Assembly: GCA_037367405.1 (NCBI GenBank)
Contig: JAZKJV010010762.1
Location: 682,001 to 746,000 of the forward strand
DNA length: 64,000 nucleotides
From: Ottelia alismoides
Lineage: Eukaryota; Streptophyta; Magnoliopsida; Alismatales; Hydrocharitaceae
Direction of reading: 5' to 3'
The translations under genes were made by a program, and so were the position numbers. Positions 23,496-35,184 of this stretch are shown here, one piece after another; the stretch's first letter is position 1; every line of letters starts with the position of its first letter. The notes beneath the pieces are model-generated. The model was not told the DNA's origin. It did not search any database and worked only from the letters and a program-made list of their open reading frames with translations.

Positions 23496-25456
23496 ATGGG
23501 GCTTGGGCGGCGGAGGGCGCTAGGGTTTGTGCGGCAGACGGAGGGCGAGGTCTGGGGGCTGGCGAAGGGTGTGTCGGTTTCGTGGGTTGAACTCGTGCGG
23601 GGAAGGGAGGTGGGTGGGTCTCACGTTGAGGCTGCAGATGTGGGAAGAGGGAAGGGTGGAGGTGGGAAGGCCGGGGCTCGAGAATCATCCGTTGGAGGTG
23701 ATGTCAGTTTCGGTGGTTGGTTGCGAAGCTCCTCTTCCAGGCCATCATTTCCCTCTTCCAGGCCGACGTCGTCATCTTCCAGGTTGTATTCCTCGTCCAG
23801 GCCCTCGTCTATGGGAGGCACGAGGGATTCCTCGCTCAGGCCGTCGTCTGTGGGGGGCTTGAGAGTCGCGTGGTGGTGCTACCGTTGCGGTGCAACCGAT
23901 CATCTTTCGAAGGACAGCTCTGCGATCGCTCCATTGTGCTTTCGATGCGGCGCTCCAGGTCATCGCCGGGCGGAATGCGGAAGGGCGGGGGCAGGTGATC
24001 CCAGTTCGGAAGCGGACATGCCTCCATCTTCTACACTAAGGCTACGCTCGGATCGGCTACCGAAGGATATGGCACTGCTGATGGCAGCGCTGGTGGTGGG
24101 AGCGAAGCAAGAGGAGCGGCTGGCTAGATTGGTATCGGGGAAGGTGACGATGGGGCTCTACGATTGATTCTGGAGGGGGTTGCAAAGGCAAAGGTGGTCG
24201 GGGTGTTTGTGGACTTCCTCCACGCGTCGGGTGATGCGGTTTATCTGAGGGGTCTCTCGGCAAAGGGAGTCGAGGCTATCGTTGGTGGGGCCTTTGACAA
24301 CAGTCTCCCCGATGAGTTGCATGGGCAGACACGCTGGAGGCGATCAAGGTCGACTGATGGGGCTCCGGGGCCCTCAACTTCGGTTTGGGTGGCGAAGGTT
24401 ATTGGGGTTCCTTTCAGGTGCAGGAGTGCGGAGTTTGTGAGGGAGGCGGTAAAGTTTCTTGGAGAGCTCATAGAGATCGTGTCTTCTAGGCTGGGGTCGG
24501 GCGAGGAGCCGGAGCTTCTGATTAGGATGAAGGGACATATACCTCCTATCCTGGTAAGGTCCTTTTTCTGGCTCGGGAGAAGGCCCATCGGAATCTGGGT
24601 GGCGGCGATGGAGGCGGGGCATCGCGGTCTTGCATCGGTGTCGGGGCCGGTGATGAACGTGGCAGGGGGACCCCCGCAGTGTTCGAACATCGACGCTCCC
24701 ATTTCTTCAGATGGTGGTTTGTTGGCCGATGCCTTTTCAGCTCCTGAGGGTGGTAAGGGGGCTGTGTCGGATGCATCATCTTCGTCGGCGTGCGAGGTTG
24801 CTCAGGGTCTTGAAATCGACGTGCGAGACTACTCTGAGGAGCACCCCTATCTTCGGTCCAAAGTTTTGGATGTTGAGGAGCTCTTTGATCCAATGGAGGG
24901 CCTACTCGGATCGGAGGGTGCTGAGGGTGGTGCTCCAAACATGGGAGGCCCCGTGGATCTTAAAGCCTCGGGCGTGGTTGTCTCTTCCTTCGAGCGGGCG
25001 AAGGCTCTGTCTGACCAGGCGTCGAACCTGGACACAACTTCAGTGGGAGGTGGCATGCTGTGTTTGCAGGGCGAGACTCTCGATTTGGGTGATGGCCCGA
25101 CCCTGCGTGGAACGGGGTCTTTGGCGGAGGAGTCAGAGGCACGGATGATCATGGGTGATGGTGCCTTAGGGGGTGCTAGATGCAAGGACCCATACGAGGT
25201 GGGCTGTGCGCGGCGGGAGACACCTGCGGGGCGTGCCTCCCCTTCGAGATTGACGCAGCGACACAGCAAAGTGTGCAGTGGAGTGGAGCAATACAGAATT
25301 GTGAGGAGGGGCTTAGGTGTTCAGGACAACCTGGACATTGCTAGAAGAGGTAAGCCACAATGGAGGTCCTTCCCCAGGAAGAGGCAGCGTATGGATGCAT
25401 CAGACTGGGAGGTTTGCAGGTTGGAATTGGGGGAATTGGAGGTTGAGTCCAACTGA
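23496..25456 (+). pseudogene. LINE ORF1 (broken)
   Basis: The LINE's RNA-binding protein is read in two frames. The first (23496-24167) has a serine/arginine/proline-rich stretch, then two zinc knuckles. The first knuckle, CYRCGATDHLSKDS, has lost its last cysteine. The second, CFRCGAPGHRRAEC, is intact (C-x2-C-x4-H-x4-C). After a stop at 24165-24167 the sequence continues in another frame (from about 24164) to 25456. That part includes VAKVIGVPFRCRSAEFVREA and a GRRPIGIWVAAM segment resembling the folded domain of plant L1 ORF1. The C-terminal part is acidic and low in complexity. The order (knuckles before the folded domain) differs from the more common plant L1 order. Opposite-strand frames here are shadows of high GC content. 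Confidence 0.7.
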
Positions 25457-25645
25457 GGGAAAGATATCGTGCCAGTGTTGGTGGATGGTGGGAATGCTTT
25501 GGAGGCTGCTGCGATTGATCAGAGCCCCCGTCCGGGAGAAGGAAGCGAGTCCCTGAGTGGGGAATTGATCATTACAGACTTTGAGCTTTCGATTGCGCAC
25601 CGGGTTGGCATCTTGTTGGTGGGGTCTTCCCCCTTCTGGTTTGGA

Positions 25646-26476
25646 ATGAGGATCCTCTCTTGGAACGGATGTGGTTTGGGTCAACCGGACAAGAGATTGG
25701 CCATCAGCTCTTTGCTGCGGGATTGGAGGATTGATGTTGTGTGTCTACAGGAGACAAAGATTGACTCATGGGACTGTGTGAGATAGGGTTCGGTCTCGAG
25801 TCCTCAGCTCACGGATTTCAGAGCAGTCCTGGTTGTTAGGAGTGCTGGGGGAGTCGTGATGGCATGGAAAGGGAGCTTATTTGAGTTGGTTGAGGATGTG
25901 GTGTTGGAGCACTCGGTATCAACGATGATGCACAATAAGGCGGATGGATCCATCTGTGTCTTCACTTCGTTGTATGGCATCTCAGGTGACTCACTGAACG
26001 TGGCAGTGTGGGATGAACTTCGGTCCATCAAGAAGCGTTTTGCAGACAATATGCGGATGATTGGAGGTGATTTCAATGTCACATTCTTCGAGGACGATAG
26101 GCCACGTGGGAGGGGAGGTCATGACCCTGGCTCTGGCCTTTTCTCAAAAGTGGTTGCAGAGTTGGGACTTGAAGTAGCTGACGGGTCGAACTGCATGTAT
26201 ACTTGGAGGAGCTCTTCCTCCAGATTGTGCATTGATAGATTCCTCCTTTCAATTGAGGCACTAGAAGTGTTTGGTGCGACAGCGGTTGTAACGTTGCATA
26301 GATCGAGATCCGATCACACGCTGCTTTGTTTGGACTCGGGTTCTGGTTGTGGTTCAACATCATACTTCGGATTCGAACAAAGCTGGATGTTGGAAGAAGG
26401 CTTTCGTGACCTTGTTACCTCCTCTTGGGGGGGGGGGACCAGGGGTTTCAGGGGTCGGCAACTGCGGTCTTCATGA
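25646..26476 (+). pseudogene. LINE ORF2, endonuclease domain (broken)
   Basis: The ATG at 25646 opens MRILSWNGCGLG, the usual start of plant L1 ORF2. LQETKI follows (catalytic Glu of the exonuclease-endonuclease-phosphatase fold). An in-frame TAG at 25784-25786 interrupts it, and the frame continues with VVMAWKG, IGGDFNVTFF (Asp/Asn pair) and RSDHTLL (catalytic Asp-His). It shifts at a G run (26429-26440) and stops at 26476. In a living L1 this domain nicks the target DNA. Confidence 0.85.
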
Positions 26477-26499
26477 TTAAAATGACTGCTTTGCCTAGG

Positions 26500-27875
26500 A
26501 AGCTTCAGGAGTTCGAGAAGGAGTCCAAGGCTATGCGGACCCTTCGTAGGGAGTAGGCGCAGGAGGAATCGATGAGGCTGGACTTGCTGGAGGATGTCAG
26601 AGACCTAAACGAGGAGGAGATTTTGAGTCGGGGTTGGTACAGAAGGTGCTTGAGGACGAGGATAGGGCGAGGGAGATGGAGTGGAGACAAAGATCTAGAA
26701 TGAAATGGGTTAAGGAAGGTGACACTAACACCAGCTTCTTCCATGCGTTGCTTAGCGGGAGAAGGAGGCGTAACCTCATCCACTCCATTGAGGTTGGGAG
26801 GGAGGAGGTTTGTGGGGAGGAAGAGGTTACGAGGGTTGTCACGGGCTACTTCAAATAGTTGAGCAAGAGGAGTCCTCATTGCAGTTCTAGGTGGATAGGT
26901 CTTGGAGTGAACTGCATCTCTGAAGGGGATGCAGAGGGTCTGACAAGATCGGTCAGGTTGGAGGAGGTTAGAGAGGCGCTCTTCTCTCTCAATCTAGACG
27001 GATGCCCGGGTCTGGATGGTTTCCATGTGTTTTTCTACGGAGAGTTTTGGGATCTCCTGGTGAGGGAGCTTATGGCAGTGGTAGAGGAATTCTTGGAGGG
27101 AAACAGAGGGTTCGAGAGGATCAACCGCTCCATTTTTTTGCTCCCTAAGAGGGATGGGGCCTCGAGGATAGAGGACTACAGGCCAATTGCCTTGTCGAAC
27201 GCGGTCTATTTGATTCTGGACAGGTTGTTTGCTAACTTCCTGAAGAAGGTTTTGAGCAAGATTATATCGCCAGCACAGAGCACTTTCCTGCCAAGTAGGC
27301 AGCTGCTTGATAGTGTGATGATGACATCGGAGATTGTGGCAGTTTGGCGCATGTGTAAGAAGAGAGGCGTCCTATGGAAGGTGGATTTCTCTAGGGTATA
27401 TGATTGCGTAGATTGGTGCTTCATTGGGGCTTCTATGCACAGACGTGGTTTTCTCCCAAGATGGATTGGTTGGACGAAGAGGTGTGACACGACTGCTTCA
27501 AGTGCGGTGTTGGTGAACGGACGGCCGAGGGGTGGGTACTTCCAGGCTCAGCGGGGAGTTCAGCAAGGGTGCCCGCTTGCACCTCTACTCTTCGTCCTTG
27601 TCTCTGATGCGCTGGTGGTTATGGTGGATCATGTTGTCTATGGGGGTTTCTTTCAGGGATACTCCTGGGAGGAAATTTCTATCCATATCCTCCAGTATGT
27701 GGATGACACAATTCTGTTCGTGGAAGGCAACCCAGTTTGCTGCAAAGTTGTCTCCACAGTACTTGATCTGTTTGGGGGGGGGGGGGGGGGTATTCAGGGC
27801 TAAAGATTAACAGGCCAAAGTTAGAGTATGTCTCCTTCGCGATGTCGGCTGAGAGGTTGCAATTTGTGAGGGATG
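26500..27875 (+). pseudogene. LINE ORF2, reverse transcriptase domain (broken)
   Basis: The linker part has the L1-typical segment MKWVKEGDTNTSFFHALLSGRRRRN (26701-26775). The RT follows in 26859-27803 with NLDGCPGLDGFHVFFY, IFLLPKRDGASRIEDYRPIALSN, VDFSRVYDCVDW (motif A), GVQQGCPLAPLLFVLVSDAL (motif B) and LQYVDDTILF (motif C, Val where Ala is usual). A run of 17 G (27774-27790) shifts the frame. The reading then continues as GLKINRPKLEYVSF up to the hAT insertion. Confidence 0.88.
27774..27790 (+). repeat. Run of 17 G in LINE ORF2
   Basis: This homopolymer sits where an L1 RT normally reads F-x-x-x-SGLKIN. It causes the frame change. Its exact length may be a sequencing uncertainty. Confidence 0.8.
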
Positions 27876-27883
27876 GTTACGGT
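27876..27883. repeat. hAT target-site duplication, left copy
   Basis: GTTACGGT is matched by GTTATGGT at 54546-54553, seven of eight bases. Eight base pairs is the length made by hAT transposases. Confidence 0.85.
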
Positions 27884-28113
27884 TAGGGATGAAAACGATC
27901 GGATACGGATGCAAATGTAGGTATAATCATATCCTTATCCATTTTAAAATACGAATGCGGATGTGAATATTGACAGATGTGAAAAATCAGTTACCATATC
28001 CTTAAAACAAATACGAATGTAAAACGAATACGAATCGGACACGAATAATAGCAGAAATATTTTGATAGATTAACAAAAATATATATGTTTAGGATGGTTT
28101 ACGAATAAAATAG

Positions 28114-28118
28114 ATATA
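28114..28118. repeat. Target-site duplication ATATA, left copy
   Basis: ATATA directly precedes the LTR start at 28119 and recurs at 54281-54285 after the 3' LTR. Confidence 0.85.
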
Positions 28119-31100
28119 TGATGAATCCACGTTTCATCATCTTTATTCTATCATTTTGGCCTTAAAAACCCTAGTAAATGCGTGTAAATAGCATTAATTC
28201 ATACATTTTAGCATTCATGCATAGGTGTGTAAATATTGTATAAAATGCGGTTTTTAAAGCCAAAATTATAGAATAAAGAAAAGAAAAGAAAAAGAATAAA
28301 ATATTGTAAATATTTTATGACCCGAAACCCCGAGACCTAGGCATCTTGATGAATAGGTCGACAAGGAATAAAGTAGGGGGAGATAAGGTCAGAAATACAG
28401 ACAAAATCCCTTTTATTTTATTCATTCTCTATTCATTTTGGGACCTATTTTTGGTTCCACTTTTTATACATCAAATAAAGAAACTTTGTACATGAAAGTT
28501 GTAGATAAATTAATAAAGAAAAATACAAAATTGATTTCACAGAAAAATAATGTACAGATAAAAAGTTATGATCTAAATAAAAATCCAGAATCCCAACTTC
28601 CCAGACCCGTATCTCACAAACGAAAACTCCAAATGCAGCGTACTCACCTTTAATTGTATATAGAAGAAAATAACCTATTTAATGGTGGTGGTTTCGCATT
28701 TGGCGGAGCTACGGTTTGAGAGTTGAGTTTTGGACCCTCATTGTACATTGTACAGATTAAAATATTCAATTTATTAATTATATATTATTTTTATAATTTT
28801 ATATTTTTATAATGTTGTAAATAATACTTATAATAATTATGTATATTAAAATCAGAATAAAAACATCATTAAAACTCAAATAAAAATACTTGTATATATT
28901 TGATACATAGGTATTATACATACACTTATACCTTTATAAAATACACTTCTATTTTATTAAATATACAAAATATATTAATAAAATAAAATAAAAATATATT
29001 TGTGTATATAAAAGTATTTTATAATTTTATAAAATAATAATAAAAAATAAATAAATTAAATACACTCAATAAAAATAAAAGAATACAATACATAGAATAA
29101 TATACCTATATAAGGGTATAAATGCAAACTTGTAAAAATATACTTCATAAAAATAATTAAAAATCATAATAAAATAGTTTATAAAAAAATAAACGTTTTT
29201 TATTTTATAACCAAAATTTAAATAAATCATTTTCTATTTTTTATTGAATTTATAAGCATTTTTGCCAAGGTTTTTTCTGGTTGGTCCACGTGGACCAACC
29301 AGATCTCTTCCTTGGTTGACCTCGGTCAACTCTCTGACCGAGGTCTGGCAGTTGTCAGAATGCATTTTTCCTCGACTTCGCGGCTTTTTGGAGGGCGATC
29401 CTTTCACCGAATGAGGTCGGCCTCTTCACGAAATTTGTAGTCCTACATGTGATTTTACACGCCCAGGCATTGGCTTGGCGTTTTGACCAAAGCCTCGCCC
29501 GTGATCTCTCCTTGAACTTCGTGCCATGACCATGTTTCAAAACCGCCCAGCCATGCCCTTTTCACTTGGAACCTCATTTGACCCGTCTCCCCCCCCTTTT
29601 GTTTGGAGCTCTGGACCGGTGGTGGTGACAGCACCACCTCCAGCCCATCAAGGCGGTGTTCGGCTAGTTATTTGGGCGTTTCCACCTCCATCTCCGGCGT
29701 GCAGCCGTTGAGGTCCAACCTTGGGCTCGTCTCAGCCCTCGAGGTCGTTTCTCCCTGATTTTTCTTGCGTAATATGTAGCTGTAGCCTTTAGCCTTGTTT
29801 TCCTGTACTTAGCTTCGCATCAAACCAACTATTGACTTCGATCTCAACATCAAACACCCTTGCCGGAGCCCCTCGAGCTCCGGCCAACCTCTTTACGCCA
29901 AACCCCGCCTCAACCGTCCATTTTTGTTATCCTGGACCCCTTGCTTTTGCTGTGCGTTTATTTTGTAGGGTCCAGGAGCAAGGAAATCCCCATCTGGGGT
30001 CATTTTTGACGCACGCCGATGCCCCTGGAGCTGCAGGCCGGACCCGACATCGCGGCAACATTTCAACGCATATCCCACCATTTCGCCGCTCCCAGTGGGT
30101 AAAAGACTTTCCCTGGACGATTTTCCACCGCCGGGAACCTCAGCAGGCATTCAGGCGCGTGAGGAATCGCCGTTCGAGGCCCCCTGGCCGCGGTTCCTCG
30201 CGTGTTCTTCCAGACGGCCCCTTAGCCGTCCGATCAAAGGCGCACGTCCAGGCGAGCAGCAGCCGCACGATCAGATCCAGCTCCTGGCCGTCCGATCGCC
30301 CATCTCAGATCTAATCAGGGCCGCACAGCCCAAGGGGTATCGCGGCCCCCGAATGCGACATGTGTTTAAGTGAGGGCGAGCCCACCGTTCATCTGCGCTC
30401 AAGACTGGGTATTTTGCGCAACTCGCCCAGTCATTTTTGTCTTTAATTTATAACCCTGAAACTTGCATCTGCTTTGTAACATTTTTATAATAATTGCTAA
30501 GAACCCCCCGCGCGTATATGGAATTACATTGAGAACCTTGCCAGCCAAGCGCACGTGCGTGGGCACGTGCGCGTGGGTATTTTGTGACAAGGACCTCGCG
30601 GTTTTGCGTATTTAATATTCCGTCCAGAAACTTTTTTTCCTTAGTTAATTATTTTGTGAGAATTTTGTGCAGAAGCCCTCGAACTTTCCGTATATTACTA
30701 AAAAACCCCTGGCCTGCATGTAGTTCCTTTTTGTTGTTTGTATTTTATGCATGCATCTCTAAAACCCAAAAAATTCTCCAAAAATCACATTAAGTCTCTG
30801 TTGCATAGTAGTTCATCACCATATTTTTATTTTTCGTAATTATTGCATTTTTATATTTATTAAAAATCAAAAACATCTATTTTCAGCACTGTTTGCATTA
30901 GAAAATCACTAAAAAATATAAAAACACTCCAGAAAAATCCCAAAAAATATATTTTGTTCATTTTAGTGTGTTTTAATTTCAGACCTAAAATCATAAAAAA
31001 ATATAAAACCAAACTCCTAAAAATTGCAAAACTCTAAAAACCTTCATAAAAATTTATAAAATTCATAAAAAATCCAAAAATAGTGTTTTCTTTTCCTGAA

Positions 31101-31794
31101 TTTTCTTTGTTTTATTATCTTTAAGTGAAAATTAATTTGGAGAATTTTTGTTACTGCTTGCTATTTTATTCCTCCATTTTAGTTTCAACCTTGTATTTTC
31201 TTCACTGTTTTCTTTATTTTGCTAATTAAAAATACCAAAAACATTCTAAAAATTTCCCAAAAATCACAAAAACAGTAAAAAAGTATAAAAAGACCAAAAA
31301 GACTTTATTTGCTAATTTTTGAACATTTTTTATCTATTTTTATAAATACTCTAGCTTGCATTTTTATTACATTGTCCTTATTTTCCAATATTGAAAAAGA
31401 ATATAAAAAAAATATAAAATATAAAAAGAATATAAAAATCAGTAAATTAAAAATCAAAATACAAAATATAAAATTAAAAATTAAATAAAAAAATAAAAAT
31501 TAAAAACCCACAAAAAAAATAGCATAATAGGCATTTGATCACCTTCACACATTTTTGTGCATTCGTGCCCCGTTCTACCTGTCTGCTCCCTGTGTTCGAC
31601 CTCTACACATACTTGCACTATACACATCTTGTTGTGAAGTTATAATAAATTTTAACTCCGCACATTCACTTTGATTTCCTTGTTTGATTGTTGTGGGTTA
31701 ATTGTTGTTTTAATCCGGATTTTGCGTGGTCGATTCAGCGACTGAGTTCCCGCCTTGTGTGGAACTTAAGATCACCGATTTTTGGGGTTAAACA
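28119..31794 (+). repeat. Outer element 5' LTR
   Basis: The LTR is 3676 bp, from TGATGAATCC to GGTTAAACA. It has an AT-rich start, a GC-rich middle (about 29270-30620) after the 28-bp palindrome, and a long AT-rich end. The open frames in the middle (for example 29832-30314) recur in the other LTR only because the LTRs are copies. Confidence 0.92.
29276..29303. repeat. 28-bp palindrome in the outer 5' LTR
   Basis: TCTGGTTGGTCCAC plus its reverse complement, with a CCACGTGG centre. It matches 1432-1459 and 38907-38934. Confidence 0.85.
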
Positions 31795-31796
31795 AA

Positions 31797-31814
31797 TGGC
31801 GCCGTTGCCGGGGA
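31797..31814 (+). other. Primer-binding site, tRNA-Asp type
   Basis: TGGCGCCGTTGCCGGGGA lies two bases after the 5' LTR. It is complementary to the 3' end of plant tRNA-Asp (TCCCCGGCAACGGCGCCA), the primer typical of the Athila group. Confidence 0.9.
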
Positions 31815-33163
31815 GCAACAGCGCTTAGTTCGGGTCTTGTTGTGATTGTGATTGATTGTTTATTTCGCGGCTTTCATTTTTGCTATTTTGTTGTTCTTTA
31901 TCTTTGATATATCTGTTGAGCTGTCTAACCCCCTCTCTTGTTGACTTTGTGCGAGGTACCGCGGATCGAGGGAGGCGCTTCACCCTAGGCGCCTACGCAC
32001 CCACGTGAAGCCGACTTCTGCCAGCTTAGCACCGAGGAGACGAGGAGAGATTTTTGTAGACCTAGCTCCACCTTAGTTGTTTCAATTATTTCCTTGCATT
32101 TATTTTTGTAATTTGTAGTGAGAGAGAGACTATTATTTGTAATAATACAGGTACCCCCGGACTTAGACTCTTGAGCCTAATTTCCAAGTGATTGTTTACT
32201 TGGGGGCTCACCGCGTTTTTACGGTTTTCTTCGCATTTTTTATTTTGTTTTGTTTTCCGATTTTATTTCTTTTGTGTGATTGAGCCCTTAGTTTTAAGAT
32301 TGCTTGCGTAGAATTAGGTCCAAACATCTTAATCAACATTGCATGCTCCTATAGTATCGTTTGGACTTAGTCAAATTTAAACAGTTGATCATCACCCTCA
32401 ATCCGTCGCGCCGCGAGCTCTCCCCGCAAAGCGCTTTCTCCTACCCTCAATTTGTTGAGCAGAGGAGGGGTGAGCCTAGACCGGACTCTAGGGTTGAGGA
32501 TTGGCGGTCAACTTGTGGTGCTTCCCGCTAATAGCAGTTTCTGAACTTAGGGCGATTTCATCGGCTTTGCATTTGCATATAGTTAGGTTTCAATTCTGCT
32601 GAGCATCCTTGCATGTAGAGTGCTGGAGGCAAGGTGAGCATTTACGCTTTAGCATTCATCATCGTTTTTGCCGCTTGCATTGCTTTTCCGACTCTCCCTC
32701 TGTTTTTGCCAACTTAGGTGCTCAAAGGAATTGAATCCCCGATAGGATCGTGCATTTTCATTAAAAATCCAAAAAAGTGATAATCAAATAAAATTGGGAC
32801 TGCTAATATTACTTGACCCTAAAACCGATCAAAAAAAAATCTTGTATTGGGGCGAGTAATCCCCTCATTGTCTTCGCTTTTATTTGCTCGCGCACACCTT
32901 AAGGATTAGTGCCCAAATCCCATCAAGCCCCCTAAGTGTGTGTGAAATTCCTTGACTTCTCACCTAACTCTAAAACATACAAGATTAAAAGACCGCATTT
33001 TACGGTCTCTACCGAGTTGAGTAGGTGAATTGAGGGTTTGATTTATTTCATTTTTGTCTGTGATTGTTTGTGTGTCCTAGATCATCCCCGCGCATTTGCG
33101 CCTTCTTTTCTACTCTCTTGACTTGACCATCGTGCTCTCCCGATCATTTTCTTTTGTTTCGAG
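31815..33163 (+). other. Untranslated leader of the outer element
   Basis: About 1.35 kb without a long ORF. Segments such as CTCCTATAGT (near 32347) and CTCCCTCTGTTT (near 32694) recur in the leader of the inner element (48140-49380, minus strand). The leader is therefore shared although the proteins differ. Confidence 0.65.
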
Positions 33164-34546
33164 ATGGCCGACTGGAGCGTATTCTATCCGGACTTTGCGG
33201 ATCACTCTTTCACTCCAACCGGTCCACCTCCTTTTTTCCAGGAGGACTTTGCTCCTGACTTTTGTACATATCCGCCTCAGCCACAGTATCAGGAATCGGA
33301 TTTCTACCCACACCCACCTCTATCTCCACCTGTGTATTATCCGCCTCCACCTTCACATCCACCCGAGACTGAGCTGATGGAGTCACCTTTCATGGAGTCC
33401 ACCCTTGAGCACTTGACCCAGATGATGGATCATATGAGACAGAGGATTGACCACCTCACTAGTACCAATAAGAGCGACCATGATATTCCACCATTTGATG
33501 ATATGGGTTCACTCGAGGATTTCCATGAGAGCTTGCAATCACCAAAATTACAAAAAAATGAGAAAAATTTAAAAACACAAAAAGATTTCGGGAGACACAC
33601 GATCGAGTCAGACTGTGAGGAGGGGTACCACTTGCCAGATCCTTTGACCACACGGCCTCTCACACCTTGTCCCACCTTTGACCCCGAGGATGCCGCTGTA
33701 CAGACTGCTCTTGGCATGCCTCGTTTATATGCTGATTCCGACTTCCTCCCTTGTATGGAGGAGGTCCAAAAATTCAAAAAAATACTGATTGAACCCGAAG
33801 TGGTGGCCACCATTCATGAGATCATCCGTGCCCCACTTCAGCAGGCCATGACCAATTTATTTGCTCCTCTTCCCAAGAAGAGAAAGCGGAGGAGCAGATC
33901 GGAGCGTCATATCTTGACCATGGCCACTGCCCACGCCATCACATATCGTCCCATTCCCAAGAAGAGGAACAATGCCACACCTTTCATTAGCTGCACCATC
34001 TCTGACTTCACATGTGATCGCACTCTCCTAGACGGCGGTGCTTCGATTAGCATCATACCCTTCTCGCTGGTACAGTCTCTTCACTTAGGGCCTCTCAAGA
34101 AGACCAGGATGATCGTTCAGTTTGCTGATGGATCAATAAAGAGGCCGAAGGGTATCCTTGAAAACGCCGTCATATCGATTCAGGGCACGAGCCACAATGT
34201 TGATTTTGTCGTGTTTCCCATGGAGAACTCCACAGGGGAGCATTCTCCAATCATCCTGGGACGACCATTCCTTGCCTCTGCGAGGGTCGTTATCGATTAT
34301 GGATCAGGAGAGATTCGCTTCCGTCCTGCTGACGAGAGCGAAGCGCTGATCACCGCACCCACTACCGACCAGAGACCTGCATCTGATGTGACTTCACCTA
34401 TCTTGGCTGACCCCGAGGACTATGATCTATATGAGGATATCAGAGAGACCTTCTTTATGACCGATGATGAGACCCGAGAATTCCTCTCCAAGGAGGAAAG
34501 CTCGGAAAGCATAGACCTTGGTGTTTCCGCTTCCTGTGATTGGTGA
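33164..34546 (+). CDS. Athila-like protease-bearing protein (460 aa)
   Basis: The protein starts with a proline/tyrosine-rich region (about 20-66) and a short possible coiled coil (about 80-100). A basic PKKRKRRSRSER stretch (about 237-248) resembles a nuclear localisation signal. A retropepsin-type aspartic protease follows (about 270-390), with the active site LLDGGASISIIP (288-299) and the flap-side/end motif ILGRPFLASARVVID (364-378). The DxGA form fits Athila-type proteases. No Gag capsid domain or zinc knuckle is visible, which is odd because the protease normally follows Gag. The frame ends in TGA and then continues open for 183 codons. It is the only long ORF of the element. Confidence 0.85.
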   Translation: MADWSVFYPDFADHSFTPTGPPPFFQEDFAPDFCTYPPQPQYQESDFYPHPPLSPPVYYPPPPSHPPETELMESPFMESTLEHLTQMMDHMRQRIDHLTSTNKSDHDIPPFDDMGSLEDFHESLQSPKLQKNEKNLKTQKDFGRHTIESDCEEGYHLPDPLTTRPLTPCPTFDPEDAAVQTALGMPRLYADSDFLPCMEEVQKFKKILIEPEVVATIHEIIRAPLQQAMTNLFAPLPKKRKRRSRSERHILTMATAHAITYRPIPKKRNNATPFISCTISDFTCDRTLLDGGASISIIPFSLVQSLHLGPLKKTRMIVQFADGSIKRPKGILENAVISIQGTSHNVDFVVFPMENSTGEHSPIILGRPFLASARVVIDYGSGEIRFRPADESEALITAPTTDQRPASDVTSPILADPEDYDLYEDIRETFFMTDDETREFLSKEESSESIDLGVSASCDW

Positions 34547-35095
34547 TGTGTTGATGACATCCGCGGGATCTACACGATCGATACCATTGAGCGGAGGGCA
34601 GATATAGAGACTATACAGGACGGACATGCTCTGACTACTTCCACTGATGAGTCCGCTCATGTCCATGTAGATACTGATGAGACTAAGGCCGAATTTGATT
34701 TTGTTGCTTTTCTTCAGAGATTCGGGCATTTTGATGAAAAAGATGATCCAGTTGAGATTATAGAGGACGAACAGAGTTCGACTACTTCCACCGATGAGTT
34801 CGTGCCTTTTGGTTTTGACCTGGACGGCACCTCGCAGGACGACTCTGATTACACTACTTCCGATGATGTGGAGTTCGTCCCATTCCACTTTGATATTAGC
34901 GAGACTCCCAAGGCCGGACCTAGCCGTACTTCTTTCACTGATCCGTCTGTGCCTTCACACCCTAGGGCCACTGAGGATCTTCACTCTGTCGACCCTGATC
35001 GGCTTCCGTCCACTGTGGACCCCGATGTCGACCTGCATCACTCCAGATCCATTCCTCAGCGGTCCCGCAAGAAGGTTCGCTTTCAACCTTCTTGA
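34547..35095 (+). other. In-frame extension beyond the TGA (acidic C-terminal region)
   Basis: After the single TGA (34544-34546) the same frame stays open to the stop at 35093-35095, giving 643 codons in total. That is close to the 651 codons of the inner element's ORF. The extension is rich in Asp, Glu, Ser and Thr, with repeated STDE words, and ends in a basic SRKKVRFQPS. Either the stop is a recent mutation or the extension is made by read-through. The sequence alone cannot decide. Confidence 0.55.
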
Positions 35096-35184
35096 CCATC
35101 TGTATATCCACCTCTGTTGTACATTCTCCCTTGATTCATCTCTATCTCTCCCGTATTGCTCGTCTACCCATTCCTCGAGTCTGC

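Noticed and set aside
29832..30373. Frames of 92-160 codons, repeated at 39472-40014
   Set aside because: These are copies within the outer LTR pair, have no domain, and differ between copies by frameshifts.
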